Positions 6,532 to 9,439 of a stretch of 9,439 nucleotides of DNA are shown here, piece by piece (position 1 is the first letter of the stretch; each line of letters starts with the position of its first letter). A model generated the notes under the pieces. It was not told the DNA's origin and ran no database searches. It saw only the letters and a program-made list of their open reading frames with translations. The stretch lies in the NCBI GenBank assembly GCA_902766415.1, contig CACXDR010000098.1, positions 1 to 9,439 on the forward strand. The letters are read 5' to 3'. Made by a program: the position numbers and the translations under genes. Source of the DNA: an uncultured Lachnospiraceae bacterium (GTDB taxonomy: Bacteria; Bacillota_A; Clostridia; Lachnospirales; Lachnospiraceae).

Positions 6532-6548
6532 GAACAGACTTTCAAACC

Positions 6549-6592
6549 AAAAGCAGCCGTTTTTGCAAACTATGCACAAAACGGCTGCTTTT
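6549..6592. terminator. Terminator downstream of marR
   Basis: AAAAGCAGCCGTTTT (6549-6563) pairs perfectly with 6578-6592, and TGCA/TGCA (6564-6567 with 6573-6576) extends the stem inward past a bulged C, leaving a 5-nt loop. It follows the marR stop by about 34 nt on the - strand, ending in TTTT; on the + strand it ends in six Ts (6589-6594). It separates the marR transcript from the synthetase promoter. Confidence 0.85.
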
Positions 6593-6625
6593 TTACACAT
6601 TTTACGATCCTTATGATCGTCCGGA

Positions 6626-7057
6626 TCACATTTCCTCAAAGTAACGGCTCATTTTCCTTAACAGAGCTATGAGCTTTACGGTGTCCTCCTCTCCGAGGGC
6701 CTGGTAGAGGCCGCTGTACTGGCCGCGGATCTGCTCACGGCGCTCCGTTACGCTTCGCGCGCCCTTCGGCGTGATCCGGACAAGGACCCTGCGCCTGTCC
6801 GCGGGATCCTGGTCGCGGCGGATCATTCCCTTTTTCTCGAGCGTCTTAAGGATATCCGCCATCCGGCCCGGAACGAGAGAGAGACGTTCCGCGAGCTCGC
6901 CCGGATGGAGAGCCTCCTGTCCGTGCAGGAGGCAGGTCAGGACGGCGTTCTCCCCGCGGAGGCTTTCGATGAAGCCCGCGTTTTTCTTGTTCCCGACGAT
7001 GTCAAACATGACATTGTAAAGCTGTTCTCCATAATTCATTTCATCTGAAGTGCTCAT
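6626..7057 (-). CDS. MarR family transcriptional regulator
   Basis: 143 residues, the normal MarR length. The winged helix-turn-helix is clear: HPGELAERLSLVPGRMADILKTLEKKG (51-77) gives the helix-turn-helix, here quoted as HPGELAERLS and MADILKTLEKKG, and DPADRRRVLVRITPKG (84-99) is the wing with the conserved DxxDRR. Flanking helices (about 8-45 and 101-142) would form the dimer interface. MarR proteins are dimers that bind palindromes and release DNA on binding small, often phenolic or acyl, ligands. I chose ATG at 7057 (MSTSDEM): GGAG lies 9 nt upstream and the family alignment begins here. The frame stays open far upstream, but that part is antisense to the STAS gene and resembles no protein. 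Cys42 is the only cysteine. The gene sits directly upstream of the synthetase, in the same direction but as a separate transcript, and is the likely regulator of it. Confidence 0.92.
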   Translation of the reverse strand: MSTSDEMNYGEQLYNVMFDIVGNKKNAGFIESLRGENAVLTCLLHGQEALHPGELAERLSLVPGRMADILKTLEKKGMIRRDQDPADRRRVLVRITPKGARSVTERREQIRGQYSGLYQALGEEDTVKLIALLRKMSRYFEEM

Positions 7058-7130
7058 ATCGTTATACTCCGGCTTTGCGCCGACGGCGCTTTTTTCGTTC
7101 CCTTCGGCGGGAGACGTTTCCTTTTCGGTC

Positions 7131-7166
7131 ACAGCAAAGATTACAGCAACGATTATAGCAAAACAG
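7131..7166. repeat. 12-bp direct repeats at the marR transcription start
   Basis: ACAGCAAAGATT (7131-7142) and ACAGCAACGATT (7143-7154) agree at 11 of 12 positions, and a weaker third copy, ATAGCAAAACAG (7155-7166), follows in the same phase. They cover the marR -10 box and start point. Confidence 0.55.
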
Positions 7167-7179
7167 GAAGAAATTTGAA
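7152..7179 (-). promoter_or_regulatory. Promoter of marR (extended -10)
   Basis: On the - strand a perfect TATAAT (complement of 7152-7157) is preceded by TGC, giving an extended -10 element. TTCAAA (complement of 7174-7179) is a fair -35 at 16 bp and is also one arm of the inverted repeat 7174-7211. The leader would be about 88 nt and contains a GCGCC-GTC-GGCGC hairpin (about 7075-7087) just upstream of the ribosome binding site. Confidence 0.65.
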
Positions 7180-7211
7180 CAGGTTTTTCCATGAGGCACG
7201 GAGTGTTCAAA
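7174..7211. promoter_or_regulatory. Inverted repeat between the divergent marR and STAS promoters
   Basis: TTTGAACA (7174-7181) and its exact complement TGTTCAAA (7204-7211) are separated by 22 bp, putting arm centres 30 bp apart, about three helical turns. The repeat covers the marR -35 and ends 4 bp before the STAS-gene -35, a position from which one protein could control both genes. It does not resemble the operator pair at the synthetase promoter. Confidence 0.5.
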
Positions 7212-7215
7212 AGTA

Positions 7216-7244
7216 ATGACAGGGCCGGAAAACACGGATATAAT
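7216..7244 (+). promoter_or_regulatory. Promoter of the STAS gene
   Basis: ATGACA (7216-7221) and a perfect TATAAT (7239-7244) are separated by exactly 17 bp, matching consensus at 11 of 12 positions. The leader to the ATG at 7335 would be about 84 nt. Confidence 0.8.
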
Positions 7245-7334
7245 GAATATACAGGTTCCCGGGCCGTGCAGCGCCGCTGCCGGAACGGGCATCCAGGCGT
7301 TTCAGGATCAGGCGGACGGAAAGGAGAGGCTGTC

Positions 7335-7835
7335 ATGACTGAGGTACAGATCGCCCTCACAGGGCGGATCGATTCCGCGAGGGCGGCGGAATGGGAGGAA
7401 AGGATCATGGGGCTTGTAAACGCGGCGCCCGGGGACAGGAAGATCATCTTCGACGCCGGACAGCTCGAGTATATTTCAAGCGCGGGCCTCAGGATCCTTT
7501 TGCAGGTCGCGAGGAAGGAAAAACGGAAGCCTGCGGTGATCAACGCTTCCAGGGACATCCTGGATATATTCGAGGTCACGGGATTCACTACGATCCTTGA
7601 GACGGAGCCCGCGCTCCGGTCCATGGAGGTGAGCGGGCTCCCGGTCATTTCGGAGGAGGGCGCGGTAAAGGTCTGCCGCTTGCCTGACGGGGCGGAGATC
7701 CGGGTCTTCGGAACGGATGTCTCCTATGATGAGGTGCAGGAGGAGTGCGAATCCTATATGGACGAACATCCCGGGGCGTTCCCGGCGGAGGTCGTCCGTA
7801 CGGAGGAGGGCTTCGGCCTGATCGTGCACGAATAA
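7335..7835 (+). CDS. STAS domain protein, anti-sigma factor antagonist-like, with C-terminal extension
   Basis: 166 residues. Residues 1-100 form a STAS domain of the SpoIIAA/RsbV type: beta strand with LTGRID (8-13), then IIFDAGQLEYISSAGLRILL (37-56). Ser49 in ISSAGLR aligns with the serine that partner kinases phosphorylate in SpoIIAA. Such proteins normally bind an anti-sigma/serine kinase and release a sigma factor or other partner when unphosphorylated. The last 65 residues or so (from about 102) are an acidic extension that I do not recognise; typical SpoIIAA/RsbV proteins end near residue 110-117. No kinase, phosphatase or sigma factor gene is visible here, so the partner is elsewhere or the protein works differently. 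Start: ATG at 7335 with AAGGAG at 7321-7326, 8 nt upstream; an earlier ATG at 7191 lies before the promoter and is not used. The gene is divergent from marR. Confidence 0.85.
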   Translation: MTEVQIALTGRIDSARAAEWEERIMGLVNAAPGDRKIIFDAGQLEYISSAGLRILLQVARKEKRKPAVINASRDILDIFEVTGFTTILETEPALRSMEVSGLPVISEEGAVKVCRLPDGAEIRVFGTDVSYDEVQEECESYMDEHPGAFPAEVVRTEEGFGLIVHE

Positions 7836-7888
7836 GCGTTCACGGGGCGCGGAAGGCGTATTTTTGGCCTGCCGCGGGAACCCTTGAA

Positions 7889-7917
7889 TTGACAGTGAAA
7901 AGCAAAGCAGATATAGT
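7889..7917 (+). promoter_or_regulatory. Promoter of the phospho-sugar mutase gene
   Basis: A perfect TTGACA (7889-7894) and TATAGT (7912-7917) are separated by exactly 17 bp. The start would be near 7924, giving a leader of about 67 nt. With no clear terminator after the STAS gene, some read-through from that gene is also possible. Confidence 0.82.
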
Positions 7918-7990
7918 TAAATCAGCGGAATGACACATGGTTCCACAGATTTTCTGCACGAAAAATATAATAAGGAACGGGGGATGTAAC

Positions 7991-9439
7991 ATGTATCAGG
8001 ATGATTATAAGCGCTGGCTGGAAGCAGATCTTATCGACTTTGACCTGGGCAAGGAGCTCCGTGACATCGAGGGAGACGACAACGCGATCAAGGAGCGTTT
8101 CGCCGTCGCCCTGAAATTCGGTACCGCGGGCCTCCGCGGCACGCTCGGCGCTGGCACGAACCGGATGAATATCTGGGTCGTCCGCCAGGCAACGCAGGGT
8201 GTTGCGGACTGGGTAAAAACGCAGGGCGGCACTCAGACCGTGGCGATCAGCTATGACAGCCGCCTGAAGGGCTGGAATTTCGCCCGCGACGCTGCCGGCG
8301 TTCTTGCGGCGAACGGCATCAACGTACGTATCTATGACGAGCTTATGCCTGTCCCGGCACTTTCCTTCGCGACCCGCTATTATAACTGCAATGCGGGCAT
8401 CATGGTCACCGCATCCCACAACCCCGCACAGTACAACGGCTACAAGGCTTACGGGCCTGACGGCTGCCAGATGACGGACGATGCTGCCGCTGTCGTATAT
8501 GACGCGATCCAGAAGACGGACATCCTTACCGGGGCGAAGTACATGAGCTTTTCGGAGGGCGTCGAGAAGGGCCTTATCAAGTTCGTCGGCGATGACTGCA
8601 AGGAAGCGCTGTACGAGGCGATCGAAGCACGCCAGGTCCGTCCGGGCCTCGCGAAGACCGCCGGCCTTAAGCTGGTCTACTCTCCGTTAAACGGCACCGG
8701 CCTTGTCCCGGTCACCAGGGTCCTGAAGGACATGGGCATCACGGACGTCACGATCGTTCCGGAGCAGGAATATCCGAACGGCTACTTCACGACCTGCTCC
8801 TATCCGAACCCCGAGATCTTCGCGGCGCTGGAAAAGGGCCTTGAGCTCGCGAAGGAGACCGGCGCTGACCTGATGCTTGCGACGGATCCGGACGCGGACC
8901 GCGTCGGCATTGCCATGAAGTGCCCGGACGGCTCCTACGAGCTGGTCTCCGGTAACGAGATGGGCGTCCTGCTGCTCGACTACATCTGCGCCGGCCGCAT
9001 CGAGAAGGGCACCATGCCGAAGAATCCGGTGGCTGTCATGTCCCTGGTCTCCACGCCGCTGGCTGACAAGGTCGCTGAGAACTACGGCGTCGAGCTCCGT
9101 CACGTGCTGACCGGCTTCAAGTGGATCGGCGACCAGATCGCGAACCTGGAAGCCGCGGGCGAGGTGGACCGCTTCATCTTCGGTTTCGAGGAGAGCTACG
9201 GATACCTTGCAGGACCGTATGTCCGTGACAAGGATGCCATCATCGGCTCCATGCTGATCTGCGAGATGGCGGCATACTACCGCTCTATCGGATCTTCCAT
9301 CAAGCAGCGCCTGGAGGAGATCTACGCACAGTACGGCCGCTACCTGAACCTCGTGGATTCCACCGAGTTCCCGGGCCTGTCCGGCATGGACAAGATGGCA
9401 GGCATCATGGAGAGCCTCAGAAAGAATCCGCCGACCGAG
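7991..9439 (+). CDS. Alpha-phospho-sugar mutase (phosphoglucomutase/phosphomannomutase family), 3' end outside window
   Basis: 483 residues are visible from ATG at 7991; the frame is still open at the window edge, so perhaps 80-100 residues are missing compared with the usual 560-580. The four family landmarks present are: GTAGLRG (44-50) near the N-terminus; the active-site loop TASHNP (140-145) with phospho-acceptor Ser142; the Mg2+ loop DPDADRVG (299-306) with Asp299, Asp301 and Asp303; and the sugar-binding loop GFEESYG (398-404). The missing end would hold the phosphate-binding domain. The enzyme interconverts hexose 6-phosphates and 1-phosphates through a bisphosphate intermediate, feeding sugar nucleotide and polysaccharide synthesis or glycogen use. 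The long-form length and EESYG loop fit the bacterial PgcA-like group, but glucose versus mannose specificity cannot be settled. A GGGGGAT ribosome binding site lies about 6-12 nt upstream. It has its own promoter. Confidence 0.95.
   Translation, partial: MYQDDYKRWLEADLIDFDLGKELRDIEGDDNAIKERFAVALKFGTAGLRGTLGAGTNRMNIWVVRQATQGVADWVKTQGGTQTVAISYDSRLKGWNFARDAAGVLAANGINVRIYDELMPVPALSFATRYYNCNAGIMVTASHNPAQYNGYKAYGPDGCQMTDDAAAVVYDAIQKTDILTGAKYMSFSEGVEKGLIKFVGDDCKEALYEAIEARQVRPGLAKTAGLKLVYSPLNGTGLVPVTRVLKDMGITDVTIVPEQEYPNGYFTTCSYPNPEIFAALEKGLELAKETGADLMLATDPDADRVGIAMKCPDGSYELVSGNEMGVLLLDYICAGRIEKGTMPKNPVAVMSLVSTPLADKVAENYGVELRHVLTGFKWIGDQIANLEAAGEVDRFIFGFEESYGYLAGPYVRDKDAIIGSMLICEMAAYYRSIGSSIKQRLEEIYAQYGRYLNLVDSTEFPGLSGMDKMAGIMESLRKNPPTE

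Noticed and set aside
7191..7334. Earlier ATG for the STAS gene at 7191
   Set aside because: It lies upstream of the near-consensus promoter at 7216-7244, has no family similarity, and the ATG at 7335 has AAGGAG at the right distance.
7058..7648. N-terminal extension of the MarR frame up to 7648
   Set aside because: It would run antisense through the STAS gene and both promoters; the ATG at 7057 has a good ribosome binding site and gives the normal family length.
7848..7876. Hairpin CGCGG-A-AGGC / GCCT-G-CCGCG after the STAS gene
   Set aside because: It has an internal mismatch and no T run after the stem, so I do not call it a terminator, although it may weakly slow read-through.
8687..9103. 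138-residue - strand frame opposite the phospho-sugar mutase gene
   Set aside because: Antisense shadow within a gene with all active-site loops intact.

Overview
The window is GC-rich (roughly 60% by eye), densely coded bacterial chromosome with strong Shine-Dalgarno sites, TTGACA/TATAAT-type promoters and rho-independent terminators. The protein set and their style point to a GC-rich member of the Clostridia, most likely Lachnospiraceae or a relative; this is inferred from family resemblance only. There are no rRNA, tRNA, CRISPR or insertion-sequence signatures.

Layout, left to right. (1) The 3' end of a nitroreductase-family gene (+) meets a convergent gene (-) for a two-TM protein with a Gly/Ser/Trp/Tyr-rich linker, Tim44-like domain and zinc ribbon; a 42-bp perfect palindrome between them is a shared terminator. 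(2) A divergent promoter region (1323-1579) separates that gene from a two-gene + strand unit: a HIT-family nucleotide hydrolase and a rhomboid protease. (3) A second bidirectional terminator (2666-2711) closes that unit and, from the other side, a 3.6-kb - strand gene for a 1197-residue multidomain synthetase. (4) Upstream of the synthetase is a compact control region with a good promoter and two near-identical 20-bp operator-like sites in opposite orientation, then a terminator and a MarR-family regulator gene (-). (5) marR is divergent from a + strand STAS-domain gene; between their promoters sits an 8-bp inverted repeat. (6) The window ends inside an alpha-phospho-sugar mutase gene (+) with its own near-consensus promoter.

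The most interesting part is 2754-7057. The synthetase carries an acyl-CoA-synthetase-like adenylation domain, a phosphopantetheine carrier domain and a condensation/acyltransferase-like domain, followed by what looks like the remnant of a second, NRPS-type adenylation domain without its ATP-binding half. The expected chemistry is activation of a carboxylic acid, loading on the built-in carrier, then transfer to an amine or alcohol. The MarR protein next door is the obvious candidate to bind the twin operators, one of which covers the synthetase -35 box. Product and inducer cannot be read from the sequence. The other genes are ordinary housekeeping or accessory functions.
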